A DNA stretch of 33,934 nucleotides from an uncultured Deferribacterales bacterium (GCA_947853665.1 CANTXF010000067.1:1-33934), one strand, 5' to 3'; numbered from the stretch's first letter, positions 7,306 to 15,998 are shown. Translations and numbers: made by a program. The notes: generated by a model not told the origin, from the sequence alone.

Positions 7306-10300
7306 TCAGTCCTGCTTTTTAATACCGGCAAAATCGATTTTTTCCGCAAGCTGGCGAAGCACTCCGTCCCTTCTGGCCCGTTTTATGTCCGCAAGCTTTA
7401 CCATATCCTCATATTTGGAGGAATCGAGCTTTTTGGTAATTCTGAAACGGTTTTCCCCGGCCATAAAGGCGGAAAGGTCTCCAGTGGGAGGCCTGCTGTC
7501 TATCTGAAGCGGATTTTTGCCTTCGTCCATCAGAGCAGGGTTAAACCTAAGCAAAGGCCAGTAACCCGCCTGAACGGCTTTTCTCTGCTCCTCCACGCCG
7601 GTAGTCATATTTATGCCGTGGGCTATGCAGTGGGAATAAGCTATTATAAGAGACGGGCCGTCAAAAGCCTCTGCTTCGGTAAAAGCCTTTATACACTGCA
7701 CCGGATTGGAGAGAGAAACCTTAGCTACGTATATGCTGCCGTAAGTCATGGCTATCATGGCAAGGTCTTTTTTCTCGTGAGTTTTGCCGGATATGGCAAA
7801 CTTGGCGGAAGCCCCTATCGGCGTGGATTTAGAAGCCTGCCCGCCGGTATTGGAATAAACCTCCGTATCGAGAACCAGCACGTTTACGTTTTCGCCGCCG
7901 GCAAGCACATGGTCGAGGCCGCCGTAGCCTATATCGTAAGCCCAGCCGTCGCCGCCCAGCACCCAAACGGACTTAGGCGCAAGATAATCGGCTATGCTTA
8001 AAAAATCCTCCGCTTCCTGAGTTTTAACTGACCTGAGCTTTTCTTTAAGCTCCTTGATCCTGCCCCTTTGAAGCTCGATATTATGCTGGCCGGAAAGGTC
8101 CGCGTTCATAATATCATCCGCCAGAGAACCAAGGCTCTCTTTAAAAGACTCAAGATACTGCCTTGCCTTAAGGCTGAAATAATCCGCCGCGAGCCTCATA
8201 CCGTAGCCGAATTCCGCATTATCCTCAAAAAGCGAGTTGGACCATGCCGGGCCTCTGCCGTCCGACCTGGCGCAGTAGGGCGTGGTGGGCAGGTTGCCTC
8301 CGTAAATGGAGGAGCAGCCCGTAGCGTTCGCAATAAGCAGCCTGTCCCCGAAAAGCTGGGTAAGGAGTTTAATGTAAGGCGTTTCGCCGCAGCCGGCGCA
8401 GGCGCCTGAAAATTCAAAATGATGGGGGGCAAGCTGGCTGCCTTTAAGGGTGGTTTTATTATAAGCGTCTTCGGGCAGCTCGGGTATGGTAAGAAAGAAA
8501 TTGAAATTGGCGGTTTCCTGCTCGCGCAAAGGTATCTGCGGGGCCATTTCAAGAGCCTTTTTAGTGGGGTCCTGCTTGCTTACGGCCGGGCAGTTGTACG
8601 CGCAGGCGCCGCAGCCCGTGCAATCCTCAGGGGCTACCTGTACTGTGGCCTCAAGAGAGGCGAATTCCTTACCCCTTGCCTCCGTATGCTTAAAAGAAGC
8701 GGGAGCGTCTTTAAGGACGCCTTTATCGTAATATTTCATACGCACGGCGGAATGGGGGCACACAAAGGAGCATATTCCGCACTGTATGCATATATCCGGG
8801 TCCCATACGGGTATATTTACGGCTATATTGCGTTTCTCGAAGCGGGACGTGCCTATGGGCCACGTTCCGTCGGCAGGCATTTCGGAAACTTTTATCTCGT
8901 CCCCTTTGTTTTCCACAAGTTTGGCGGTTACCTGGCGCACGAAAACCGACGCCCTGCCATCCGTAAGGCAGCCGTTTATAAGGCGGCAGGCCTCGCCTGA
9001 AGGCTTAAAGTCCGCCGGATAGTTTACTTCCGCAACCATTTCCGCCCCGGCGTCCGCGGCGGCGGAGTTTTTGGCCACTATTTCGTCTCCGTATTTGCCG
9101 TAGGTTTTCTTTATGGCGTTTTTTATGGAGCCGAGAGCCTTCTCTATTGGTATTATGCCGGAAATCTTGAAAAACGCCGTCTGGAGTATTACGTTTATAC
9201 GGGAGCCCAGACCCAGATCCTCCGCTATTTTGACCGCGTCCACTACGAAAAAGCGGGCCTTTTTAGCGACTATCTCAGATTTTACCTTATCCGGTATGGC
9301 GTTCCAAACTTCCTCCGCCGGGTACTGGCTGTTAAGCAGAAATAATCCGCCCTCCTTAAGCTGGGAAAGAATATCGTATCTTTCAAGAAAGCTGAAATTA
9401 TGGCACGCTATGAAATCCGCCTTCTGCACGAGGTAGGAGCTTTTTATGCGCCTGTCCCCGAAGCGGACGTGGGACGTGGTCATGGAGCCGGCCTTTTTGG
9501 AATCGTACACGAAATAAGCCTGGGCGTTTTTGCCCGTCTCGCCGAAAATAATTTTAGCCGTGTTTTTGTTGGCTCCCACTGTTCCGTCGGAGCCAAGGCC
9601 GTAAAACATGGCGTTATATACTCCGTCGGACGGAATAACCCATTCCGGGTCGAAATCGAGGGAAGTATTGGTAACGTCGTCGTCTATGCCCACCGTAAAG
9701 GCGTGCTTCGGCTCGGCGGCTTTAAGGTTATCGTAAACGGCTTTTACCATAGCCGGGGTAAAATCTTTGGAACCCAGGCCGTACCTTCCGCCCACTATAA
9801 GCGGGTATTCAGTAAAAGACGTGATTTTGCGGGCCATAGCTTCGCCCACCGCAGTGCGCGCTATAAGGTAGAGAGGTTCGCCAAGGGAGCCTGCCTCTTT
9901 CGTCCTGTCGAGAACGGCCATTGCTTTTACGGAAGCGGGTATGGCTTTTATAAAATCCTCCAGCGGGAAAGGCTGGAACAGGCGTATCTTTATAACGCCG
10001 GTCTTTTCTCCAAGGCCGTTAAGATATTCGCAGGTTTCCTCGGCCACGTCGGCCCCGGAACCCATTATAACGATCACCCTCTCTGCGTCCGGCGCGCCGT
10101 AATATTCCGCAAGGCCGTATCTGCGCCCGGTCATCGCAGCGAATTTTTCCATTTCCTCTTTCATCAGGGCCGGAACGGAATCCACATATTTATTTACCGT
10201 CTCCCTGCCCTGAAAAAACACGTCGGGATTCTGGGAGGTGCCCTTTATGGACGGTCTGTCGGGAGAAAGGCTGCGTGAGCGGTGCTCCCTTACAAGGCCG

Positions 10301-10890
10301 TCGTCTATCATCTCTTTCATATCTTCCCGGGAAAGCTCCTCCACTACGGCAAGCTCGTGAGAGGTGCGGAAGCCGTCGAAAAAATGAAGCACGGGCACTC
10401 TGCTGCGCAGAGACACGGCCTGCGCGATAAGGGCTCCGTCCATAACCTCCTGAGGGTTGGAGGAAGCAAGCATTGTCCATCCGCAGGAGCGGCACGCCAT
10501 AACGTCCGAATGATCCCCGAAAATGGAGAGAGCCTGGGCAGCAAGAGCCCTTGCGCTCACATGGAATACAGTCGGCGTAAGTTCGCCGGCTATTTTATAC
10601 ATATTGGGTATCATAAGCAGAAGCCCCTGGGAAGCCGTGAAAGTAGTAGTCATGGCTCCCGCGCTCAAAGCCCCGTGAACAGTTCCGGCGGCTCCCGCTT
10701 CAGACTGCATCTCGGTAACTATCGGCACCGTGCCCCATATATTTTTTTCGCCCGCGGCGCTTTTTTCGTCCGCTATTTCTCCCATAACGGATGAGGGGGT
10801 AATAGGATATATCGCTATCACCTCGTTTACGGCGTGGGCTACGTGGGCGGCGGCCATGTTGCCGTCCATAATGGATTTTTTGCGTGGCAT
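7306..10890 (-). CDS. nifJ: Pyruvate:ferredoxin (flavodoxin) oxidoreductase, single-chain
   Basis: A 1194-residue homodimeric-type PFOR, normal length. It oxidises pyruvate with CoA to acetyl-CoA and CO2 and reduces ferredoxin in the cytoplasm. Visible in order: the N-terminal YPITPSSVMGEIADE domain I motif, a central gamma domain, two 4Fe-4S ferredoxin motifs (CIQCGICSFVCP near residue 702 and CTGCGACAYNCP near 757), the proximal-cluster Cys pair CAGCGET, and the thiamine diphosphate motif GDGWAYDIGYGG near 982 ending in SNTGGQAS. The start is ATG 10890 (MPRKKSIMDGN). A TTG four codons upstream is in frame, but the GGAGG RBS lies inside that extension, so it is not used. It has its own promoter and stands alone. 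Confidence 0.97.
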   Translation of the reverse strand: MPRKKSIMDGNMAAAHVAHAVNEVIAIYPITPSSVMGEIADEKSAAGEKNIWGTVPIVTEMQSEAGAAGTVHGALSAGAMTTTFTASQGLLLMIPNMYKIAGELTPTVFHVSARALAAQALSIFGDHSDVMACRSCGWTMLASSNPQEVMDGALIAQAVSLRSRVPVLHFFDGFRTSHELAVVEELSREDMKEMIDDGLVREHRSRSLSPDRPSIKGTSQNPDVFFQGRETVNKYVDSVPALMKEEMEKFAAMTGRRYGLAEYYGAPDAERVIVIMGSGADVAEETCEYLNGLGEKTGVIKIRLFQPFPLEDFIKAIPASVKAMAVLDRTKEAGSLGEPLYLIARTAVGEAMARKITSFTEYPLIVGGRYGLGSKDFTPAMVKAVYDNLKAAEPKHAFTVGIDDDVTNTSLDFDPEWVIPSDGVYNAMFYGLGSDGTVGANKNTAKIIFGETGKNAQAYFVYDSKKAGSMTTSHVRFGDRRIKSSYLVQKADFIACHNFSFLERYDILSQLKEGGLFLLNSQYPAEEVWNAIPDKVKSEIVAKKARFFVVDAVKIAEDLGLGSRINVILQTAFFKISGIIPIEKALGSIKNAIKKTYGKYGDEIVAKNSAAADAGAEMVAEVNYPADFKPSGEACRLINGCLTDGRASVFVRQVTAKLVENKGDEIKVSEMPADGTWPIGTSRFEKRNIAVNIPVWDPDICIQCGICSFVCPHSAVRMKYYDKGVLKDAPASFKHTEARGKEFASLEATVQVAPEDCTGCGACAYNCPAVSKQDPTKKALEMAPQIPLREQETANFNFFLTIPELPEDAYNKTTLKGSQLAPHHFEFSGACAGCGETPYIKLLTQLFGDRLLIANATGCSSIYGGNLPTTPYCARSDGRGPAWSNSLFEDNAEFGYGMRLAADYFSLKARQYLESFKESLGSLADDIMNADLSGQHNIELQRGRIKELKEKLRSVKTQEAEDFLSIADYLAPKSVWVLGGDGWAYDIGYGGLDHVLAGGENVNVLVLDTEVYSNTGGQASKSTPIGASAKFAISGKTHEKKDLAMIAMTYGSIYVAKVSLSNPVQCIKAFTEAEAFDGPSLIIAYSHCIAHGINMTTGVEEQRKAVQAGYWPLLRFNPALMDEGKNPLQIDSRPPTGDLSAFMAGENRFRITKKLDSSKYEDMVKLADIKRARRDGVLRQLAEKIDFAGIKKQD

Positions 10891-10955
10891 TAATCCCTCC
10901 AAAAAACTTGTATTTTCAATCCCGTTAAACTTTATTCGTCGTCTGGCAATCTTAT

Positions 10956-10984
10956 ATTATAACAACCGCTATAATCAACGTCAA
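10956..10984 (-). promoter_or_regulatory. Strong promoter of nifJ
   Basis: On the minus strand, TTGACG (10984-10979) and TATAAT (10961-10956) are separated by 17 bases. The leader is about 60 bases. This is one of the best consensus promoters in the window. Confidence 0.8.
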
Positions 10985-11143
10985 TGGAAATAGAACGTGT
11001 CCGCCAGTTTAGGCGGAAAACGGCGAAAGCTGCGGCGAGCGGAAGCCGGCAGCGGGCGGACGGGAAAACGGAGAACAGAACGCTAAACTCTTAGGCGGCA
11101 GGTTTCGCCGGATAAGGTTTTTAAAGTAAATAAAGCAACAAGT
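10985..11143. other. Intergenic stretch between divergent nifJ and mlaE with hairpins
   Basis: No gene is visible. It contains TCCGCC/GGCGGA at 11000-11017 and a larger imperfect GC-rich hairpin near 11039-11063 (GCTGCGGC with GCCGGCAGC). These could be remnants of the dispersed hairpin elements or a small RNA, but no promoter plus terminator pair was found to support an RNA gene. Confidence 0.35.
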
Positions 11144-11173
11144 TTGTTGCCTCCGGCATATTTTCGCTATAAT
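11144..11173 (+). promoter_or_regulatory. Promoter of the mla operon, very close to the start codon
   Basis: TTGTTG at 11144-11149 and a perfect TATAAT at 11168-11173 with an 18-base spacer. Expected transcription start is about 11180, only a few bases before ATG 11183, which would give a leaderless or nearly leaderless mRNA. Confidence 0.55.
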
Positions 11174-11182
11174 ATGAACTCT

Positions 11183-11962
11183 ATGTATAACTTCGTATTC
11201 AATATCGGCGCGGCGATAATCAACATCGCCGGCTTTTTTGTGGGACACAGCAAGTTCTGCATAAAAGTCTGCGTGCGCGGAATACTGGGCTCCAGGTTTT
11301 CAAACCCGGCTGTCTTTATGGTAACCGTAAGGCAGATATATTTCGCAGGCGTCGAATTGTTTTACATAATGACTTTCACATCCCTGATCCTCGGCATGGC
11401 CCTTGTAGGCGGATTAAGCAAATCCCTGATACTGCTGGGCGCAAGAGATTCCATAGGAACAGTGCTGCTCGTGGTTATCATACGTTCTGCGGCCCCTCTC
11501 GTAACGGGGCTTCTGCTGGTTTTAAGAACGTCCACCGCCCTGCTTATGGAAGTGGGGCTTATGAAATACAACAGGGAGCTTATATCCCTTGAAGCTATGA
11601 ATATAGACCCTTACGCCTACGTTTATTTTCCCAGGGTGCTGGCAAGCATAATCTCAATGGTGGTGCTGGCGACTTATTTTTCAGTTCTTTCCATAATAGG
11701 CGGCTACACCCTTCTGAGCTTCCAGCTTGACACTACCTTAGACAGCATACTTAAACAGGTTATATACGAAGTAAGCCTGTCCGACGTGGGGAGCTTTCTG
11801 TTCAAAACGGTGCTTATAGGGTTTCTGATAGGCTCCATACCGATATATACGGCCCTCGAAGCCAAAGGCGCCCAGACTGATATAATAAAATCCTTCGTTT
11901 ACGGCATGATAAGGCTTTTTTTCGCCTTTATAATCGTAATGGTGCTGGGTGAATTTATATGA
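11183..11962 (+). CDS. mlaE: MlaE-type permease of a phospholipid ABC transporter
   Basis: A 259-residue inner-membrane protein of the MlaE/YrbE family, standard length. After an amphipathic N-terminus (VRQIYFAGVELFYIMTFTSL) it has several transmembrane helices and the family features: a GxxLV-like turn after the first helix, the PLVTGLLLVLRTSTALLMEV segment, an EAMNIDPYAYVYFPRVLA block, and a C-terminal hydrophobic helix. MlaE works with MlaF (ATPase) and MlaD (MCE) to move phospholipids between inner and outer membrane. A longer frame from TTG 11144 is open, but that codon is the -35 box; ATG 11183 is preferred. Its stop overlaps the next start as ATGA. Confidence 0.92.
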   Translation: MYNFVFNIGAAIINIAGFFVGHSKFCIKVCVRGILGSRFSNPAVFMVTVRQIYFAGVELFYIMTFTSLILGMALVGGLSKSLILLGARDSIGTVLLVVIIRSAAPLVTGLLLVLRTSTALLMEVGLMKYNRELISLEAMNIDPYAYVYFPRVLASIISMVVLATYFSVLSIIGGYTLLSFQLDTTLDSILKQVIYEVSLSDVGSFLFKTVLIGFLIGSIPIYTALEAKGAQTDIIKSFVYGMIRLFFAFIIVMVLGEFI

Positions 11963-12480
11963 AAGAAAAATATCTCGTCACGGTACCGAACAACCTTGCC
12001 GCCAACCGGCTTCAGGATAAAATATCCGCAGCCTACAAATGGAGCGAAGCTGCCATTGTGTCCTACAATCTGCCGCTGCTCTCCGCCCTTTCCGTGTGCG
12101 AGAACATAATGCTGCCCCTCAACTATTCCGAACGTATGACAAGACGGCAGGCGGAGCCCATAGTGGAAGGCCTTCTGCACAAATTCGGCATGGAACAGGC
12201 TTTACATTACAGGCAAAAAAGATTAAACGATTATGAAATACTTATAGTAAAATTTCTCAGGGCAATAATGAGATGCCCGGAGCGGGTGGTGTTCGTAATG
12301 CCTCACAACATGATACCCTCCGAAGACTACGCCAGCTTTACCGTATTCGCCGACGCGCTTACGGATTTTGAAATAACCGTCATCGAGCATGAAAACTTCG
12401 CTGGCGACTATCTGGAAACAAATTTCATGGAGACTTCACAGGAAAAATGGGAGACCCTCGTTTTAAAAACCTCGAAATAA
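11959..12480 (+). CDS. Degenerate MlaF-like ABC ATPase subunit lacking catalytic motifs
   Basis: A 173-residue protein in the position where mlaF normally lies, between mlaE and mlaD. The stretch LPLLSALSVCENIMLPL aligns with the segment after the Q-loop in MlaF-type ATPases (xALFxxLTVxENVxxPL), and FLRAIMRCPERVVFVMPHNM aligns with the ARAxxxxPxxxxFDEP Walker B region. There is no Walker A (GxxGxGKS), no LSGGQ (RLNDYEILIVKFLRA sits there), and the Walker B DEP is replaced by VMPH. It is also about 80 residues shorter than MlaF. It starts within the mlaE stop (ATGA) and ends 34 bases inside mlaD, so it is kept in the operon and is not obviously a pseudogene. It may be a structural, non-ATPase subunit with the true ATPase encoded elsewhere. 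Confidence 0.65.
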   Translation: MKEKYLVTVPNNLAANRLQDKISAAYKWSEAAIVSYNLPLLSALSVCENIMLPLNYSERMTRRQAEPIVEGLLHKFGMEQALHYRQKRLNDYEILIVKFLRAIMRCPERVVFVMPHNMIPSEDYASFTVFADALTDFEITVIEHENFAGDYLETNFMETSQEKWETLVLKTSK

Positions 12481-13463
12481 AAGTCGGCATATTCGTGCTT
12501 TTCGCCGTTGCCACACTTATCGCAGTAATAATAGGCGTGGGCATAAGCAGGGATATTTTCGTTAAAAAGATATACGTAAGCGTCTATACGGAAACGGGCG
12601 ACGACTTAAGCAAGGGTATGCCGGTAAAATACTCCGGCTTCGCCATCTCCCGGGTGGACAGCGTAAGCCTGCAGGACGACGGGCGGGTGGTAATGAGCAT
12701 AGGCATACCCACGAGATACGCCAAGTGGATACGGCAGGACTCCATATTTAAGCTGGGAGCCCAGAATATTATCGGCAGCAACTTCATATCCATACTTACC
12801 AACCTGCAGAGCGAATCGCCTGTGGTAACTAGCGGGGACCAGTTTATGCTTATAAGGGATCAGGGTCTCCAGGCCATAATAGACAAAGCCATGCCGGTGC
12901 TTGAAGATCTTAAGGAAATCGTTTCCAACGTAAATATAATCCTTGGCCGCGTGGCGGACGAAAACGGCGACGTAAGCAAGCTGCTGCGGGGCATGGGCGC
13001 GCTGGGCGAGGATATAAGCAACAAGGAAGGCTCTCTCGGTTTTCTCGCCCGCTCCGACTATGTGGAAAAAGAAATAATAAAATTTCTCGAAGACCTGCGC
13101 TCTTTCAGCGAAAAGGCCGTAAAAGTCGCGGAAAACGTAGAGGGCGGCAGCCTTACCCTTAACGACGCTTTAACTAAAATAGACGATAAATCGGAGCCGA
13201 TACTCTCAGGCACCCTGAACGCCGTGCAGGAAATAGAAGATATGGCGAGGATACTGAAACCATCCGTGGAGCGGCTCAACGAGATAACCCTCCAGCTTGA
13301 AAGGGCCTCCAAAAACGCCGCGGACGGCACGGAAAATCTGGACGCGTTAAGGGCGGAAGTACAGTCCATTGTGGAAACAGGCAACGAACTGCTGCTTAAA
13401 ATAGAAAACACGTGGCCTTTAAGCATAGGCAACAAAACTCCGAAACAGGTGCCGCTGCAATGA
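12447..13463 (+). CDS. mlaD: MlaD-type MCE domain protein, membrane-anchored substrate carrier
   Basis: A 338-residue protein. Residues about 11-31 form a single N-terminal anchor (VGIFVLFAVATLIAVIIGVG), followed by an MCE domain: KIYVSVYTETGDDLSKGMPVKYSGFAI-type strands near 40-70 and LGAQNIIGSNFISILTN near 105. Residues 140-320 are a long helical region with heptad-like spacing. MCE proteins form hexameric rings that conduct lipids across the periplasm. The RBS AGGA precedes ATG 12447, which overlaps the upstream frame by 34 bases. Its stop overlaps the start of the next lipoprotein (ATGA at 13460), supporting translational coupling. Confidence 0.93.
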   Translation: MGDPRFKNLEIKVGIFVLFAVATLIAVIIGVGISRDIFVKKIYVSVYTETGDDLSKGMPVKYSGFAISRVDSVSLQDDGRVVMSIGIPTRYAKWIRQDSIFKLGAQNIIGSNFISILTNLQSESPVVTSGDQFMLIRDQGLQAIIDKAMPVLEDLKEIVSNVNIILGRVADENGDVSKLLRGMGALGEDISNKEGSLGFLARSDYVEKEIIKFLEDLRSFSEKAVKVAENVEGGSLTLNDALTKIDDKSEPILSGTLNAVQEIEDMARILKPSVERLNEITLQLERASKNAADGTENLDALRAEVQSIVETGNELLLKIENTWPLSIGNKTPKQVPLQ

Positions 13464-14155
13464 CGAAATATAAACTTGCAGCCGCGGCGGTTTTAACGGC
13501 CCTTTTAGCCGCCTGCTCCTCAAAGCCGGAACCGAACGATATGAACGTGGGGCTTACGCTTACGAACAGAGCTGTAAATTACGAGCTTCAGGGAGACGTA
13601 AGCATGGCGGCCTATACATATAACAGGGCCTTGGCCAAATTCAGGGATATGGGCCGGTTCTGCGATATGTCCCGTGTTTCCCTGCTTATGTATACCGTGG
13701 AGCCGGGAGAGGAAAACGAAAGCAAGCTGGAAGATGCGGCGGCTTTCGCCGCGCTTGGTTCCTGCGCGGAAGAAACCAATATAATAAATTTTCTTAAAGG
13801 TAAGGATTACGATTATTCCTCCCTTCAGGAGCCTTACAAATCCGCGGCGAAATTCTGGCGGAATAAGGATACAGGCCCGCTTAAAAGCCTTGCGTCCTCC
13901 GGAAGCACAAGCGACGCGATAAGAAGCTCCGTTTACAGAATAATCGCCAGATACCTTCTGGAAAAGGAGCCGGAAGAAGCTATAAAATACGCGGAGGAAG
14001 CCAAAAAGACGGACGGCAGAAACGCGTGGACAAAAAACATACTGGCCGACGAAGAAATAATACTGGAAGCCTCCGGGAACCTCGGCCTTAACACCGATAC
14101 GATAGCGGAGCGCATAAATATACTGAAACAGGCCCTGGAGGAAAAAAGCAAATGA
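13460..14155 (+). CDS. Mla-operon lipoprotein with TPR-like helical repeats
   Basis: A 231-residue lipoprotein. The signal peptide LAAAAVLTALLAAC ends in lipobox LLAAC, then SSKPEPND. The mature part is helical with TPR-like phrases (NYELQGDVSMAAYTYNRALA; EEAIKYAEEAKKTDGRNAW). A GTG-started upstream extension is open but would bury the signal peptide, so ATG 13460 in the mlaD stop is chosen. Its place in the operon suggests an outer-membrane or periplasmic part of the lipid transport system, perhaps in place of MlaC or the MlaA-side proteins, but there is no sequence similarity to those that I can see. Confidence 0.7.
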   Translation: MTKYKLAAAAVLTALLAACSSKPEPNDMNVGLTLTNRAVNYELQGDVSMAAYTYNRALAKFRDMGRFCDMSRVSLLMYTVEPGEENESKLEDAAAFAALGSCAEETNIINFLKGKDYDYSSLQEPYKSAAKFWRNKDTGPLKSLASSGSTSDAIRSSVYRIIARYLLEKEPEEAIKYAEEAKKTDGRNAWTKNILADEEIILEASGNLGLNTDTIAERINILKQALEEKSK

Positions 14156-15051
14156 AGATTTTATCCGTCATTATGGCTTTTTCCGCGGCGGCGGTCCTTT
14201 ATTCATGCGGCAGCTCCGACGATACGGAATGGATATCCCGGAGCGACTGGGGATATAACAGCCTGTATTCGGGCAACGCGGCGGAGGCCGAGCCTAAAGA
14301 TATATACGCCGTTAAGGAAATAGCCGCGCCTCTTGTGGATGCTATAAACTTCGGCAACGGAATATATAACAGCGCCGCGCGCATAATGATGCCCGATATC
14401 CGCGACAGCGAGGCCGTCAATATTTACGGGGAGCTTAAAACGGACAACGGCTCCTGCTATCCGGAGAGAGACAACGGCACCCGGGAATATCTGGTATGGC
14501 CCGAAACAGTAACGAACGCCGAAAGCGATATCGCCTTTAAAAACTACTGCGTGGAAAACGCGCTGACATACGGAAACATGACGGTAATAAACGACAACGC
14601 CACGATAAGGTTGGAAATAACGGAGGATAACGGAACTATCTCCGAAATGAAGCATATACAGTCCGACAATCTGTCGGTAAAGATAATAAGAAACCCGTCG
14701 TCCTTATCGGATAACTATACTTTCAGGGGATATATAGACAACTTGGTCAGCGCTACGGACAACGGAACGGTTAAATCAGACAACCTTACGATAGGCGCAG
14801 ATATGCCGGAAAACGAGACCGTACTCCGTTTTGATATGGAGACGGCCAAAATTTCCCCCGATACGAAAACAATTACGTTTTACTATCCCTTTTACGGATA
14901 TGTTACGGCGGATATATCGGGTATTGCCGACAACGTTCAGGATAACGACCAGATAACCATACGGTATAAAAGCGGAGGATATAACGGAGGAAGCTGCACC
15001 TTCACCCCTGCGGAAATAGACACGGACGAATTCGACTGTAAAAGCAAATAA
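14152..15051 (+). CDS. Lipoprotein of unknown function at the end of the mla operon
   Basis: A 299-residue lipoprotein with signal peptide II (VIMAFSAAAVLYSC) and lipobox LYSC; GSSDD follows. The mature part is acidic, very Asp/Asn/Thr-rich and beta-like, with repeated NDNGT/SDNLT motifs. I do not recognise the family. The start overlaps the preceding stop (ATGA at 14152-14155). It ends five bases before the stop of the convergent gene. No clear hairpin terminator is present in the gap. Confidence 0.65.
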   Translation: MKILSVIMAFSAAAVLYSCGSSDDTEWISRSDWGYNSLYSGNAAEAEPKDIYAVKEIAAPLVDAINFGNGIYNSAARIMMPDIRDSEAVNIYGELKTDNGSCYPERDNGTREYLVWPETVTNAESDIAFKNYCVENALTYGNMTVINDNATIRLEITEDNGTISEMKHIQSDNLSVKIIRNPSSLSDNYTFRGYIDNLVSATDNGTVKSDNLTIGADMPENETVLRFDMETAKISPDTKTITFYYPFYGYVTADISGIADNVQDNDQITIRYKSGGYNGGSCTFTPAEIDTDEFDCKSK

Positions 15052-15056
15052 ACGGG

Positions 15057-15872
15057 CTATTGAAGGCTTATGCGTTTGACCAGGGTAACTTCGTTGCCCT
15101 TTTCGTTATAGCTGATCTCATCGAAATACATACGGGCTATGAATATACCCCTGCCGTGCAGCTTTAAAAGACGCTCCGTGTCCGTCGGGTCTGGGATTCT
15201 GGACGTGTCGAAACCGTCTCCCCCGTCCTTTATAAGGATAGTGAGAAGGCCGTCCGTGCAGTTTAAAGAAACGGCGGTTTTGCGGGAGGAATATTTGGGG
15301 TTTTTCATCCTTTCCGCAAGAAGGGAGTAGTAGGTGCCGTTTTCGGTGCTTTCCATCTTTTCGTGGCCCGTTATGGCCAGGTTGCCGTGCTCCATAGCGT
15401 TCGTTATCATTTCCGACACGCCCACGCGCACTTTTTCAAGCTCCGAAAAGCTGAAGAAAAACGGAAGCTCCCCCGTCATTGCGCATACGATACGGTCTAT
15501 ATTGTTATAGTCGTTTTCAAGCAGATACTCCTTGGAAATTACTACTGGAGTAACGGAGGGAGCGTAATTGCAGATAAGGCTGCCGTGATATATGGAGTCT
15601 AAAAGCATACGAAGATGGTGAATCCCGAAGGCTTCTTTAAGGTAGTAGGCGCCGCTTTCCGGCTTATCGTCGGAAATTATGCATAAAGGCACGGAAGAGC
15701 CTGCGAAGCCGTCACGCGCGAGCTTATCGTCCGTAATAAAGAACACGGGGGAATCGCCTGCGGAAAGGGTCGGCTTATCCGAAGCCACAAGGGCAAAACG
15801 CTCCTGCTCGCAAAAAACGGCCACCTTAGCCAGGTGTTCTTCATTGCGTATATACGCAAGGATTTTTTTCAT
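15057..15872 (-). CDS. RsbW/SpoIIAB-like ATPase (HATPase_c_2) with N-terminal response-like domain
   Basis: A 271-residue protein. The C-terminal half has the GHKL ATP-binding motifs: N box EMITNAMEHGN, G1 box DGGDGFD and G2 box GRGIFIAR. This is the anti-sigma-factor/serine-kinase type that binds ATP and phosphorylates or sequesters partners in partner-switching systems. The N-terminal 120 residues (KILAYIRNEEHLAKVAVF; PVFFITDDKLARDG; VPLCIISDDKP) have alternating strands and helices like a degenerate receiver domain. An upstream ATG at 15932 is in frame, but promoter-like boxes (TTGTTG, 17 bases, TATGTT on the minus strand, about 15911-15883) lie between the two starts, favouring ATG 15872. 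No partner sigma or STAS gene is adjacent. Confidence 0.7.
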   Translation of the reverse strand: MKKILAYIRNEEHLAKVAVFCEQERFALVASDKPTLSAGDSPVFFITDDKLARDGFAGSSVPLCIISDDKPESGAYYLKEAFGIHHLRMLLDSIYHGSLICNYAPSVTPVVISKEYLLENDYNNIDRIVCAMTGELPFFFSFSELEKVRVGVSEMITNAMEHGNLAITGHEKMESTENGTYYSLLAERMKNPKYSSRKTAVSLNCTDGLLTILIKDGGDGFDTSRIPDPTDTERLLKLHGRGIFIARMYFDEISYNEKGNEVTLVKRISLQ

Positions 15873-15942
15873 GGGATTGTTATAACATAAAAGGGAAATT
15901 AAAGTCCAACAAAATATCTTGATATTCGACATCAGCAGTTTA

Positions 15943-15998
15943 CCGGTTTCATACCGGCCGTTTCATTTTTGAATAAAACGGCAGAGCGTACCGCGCTC
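15943..15998. repeat. Three small consecutive hairpins in a divergent intergenic region
   Basis: CCGGT/ACCGG (15943-15957), GCCGTTT/AAACGGC (15957-15982) and GAGCG/CGCTC (15984-15998) follow one another with almost no spacing. They sit between divergently read genes and could be operators or a decayed hairpin element; the linker words of the 6161-6435 array are absent. Confidence 0.35.

Noticed and set aside
9400-10278. Plus-strand frame of 292 codons inside nifJ
   Set aside because: It is a shadow of nifJ, whose motifs are unmistakable on the minus strand.
10891-11143. Small RNA gene between nifJ and mlaE
   Set aside because: GC-rich hairpins exist, but no promoter-terminator pair or known RNA family could be seen; kept only as an intergenic note.
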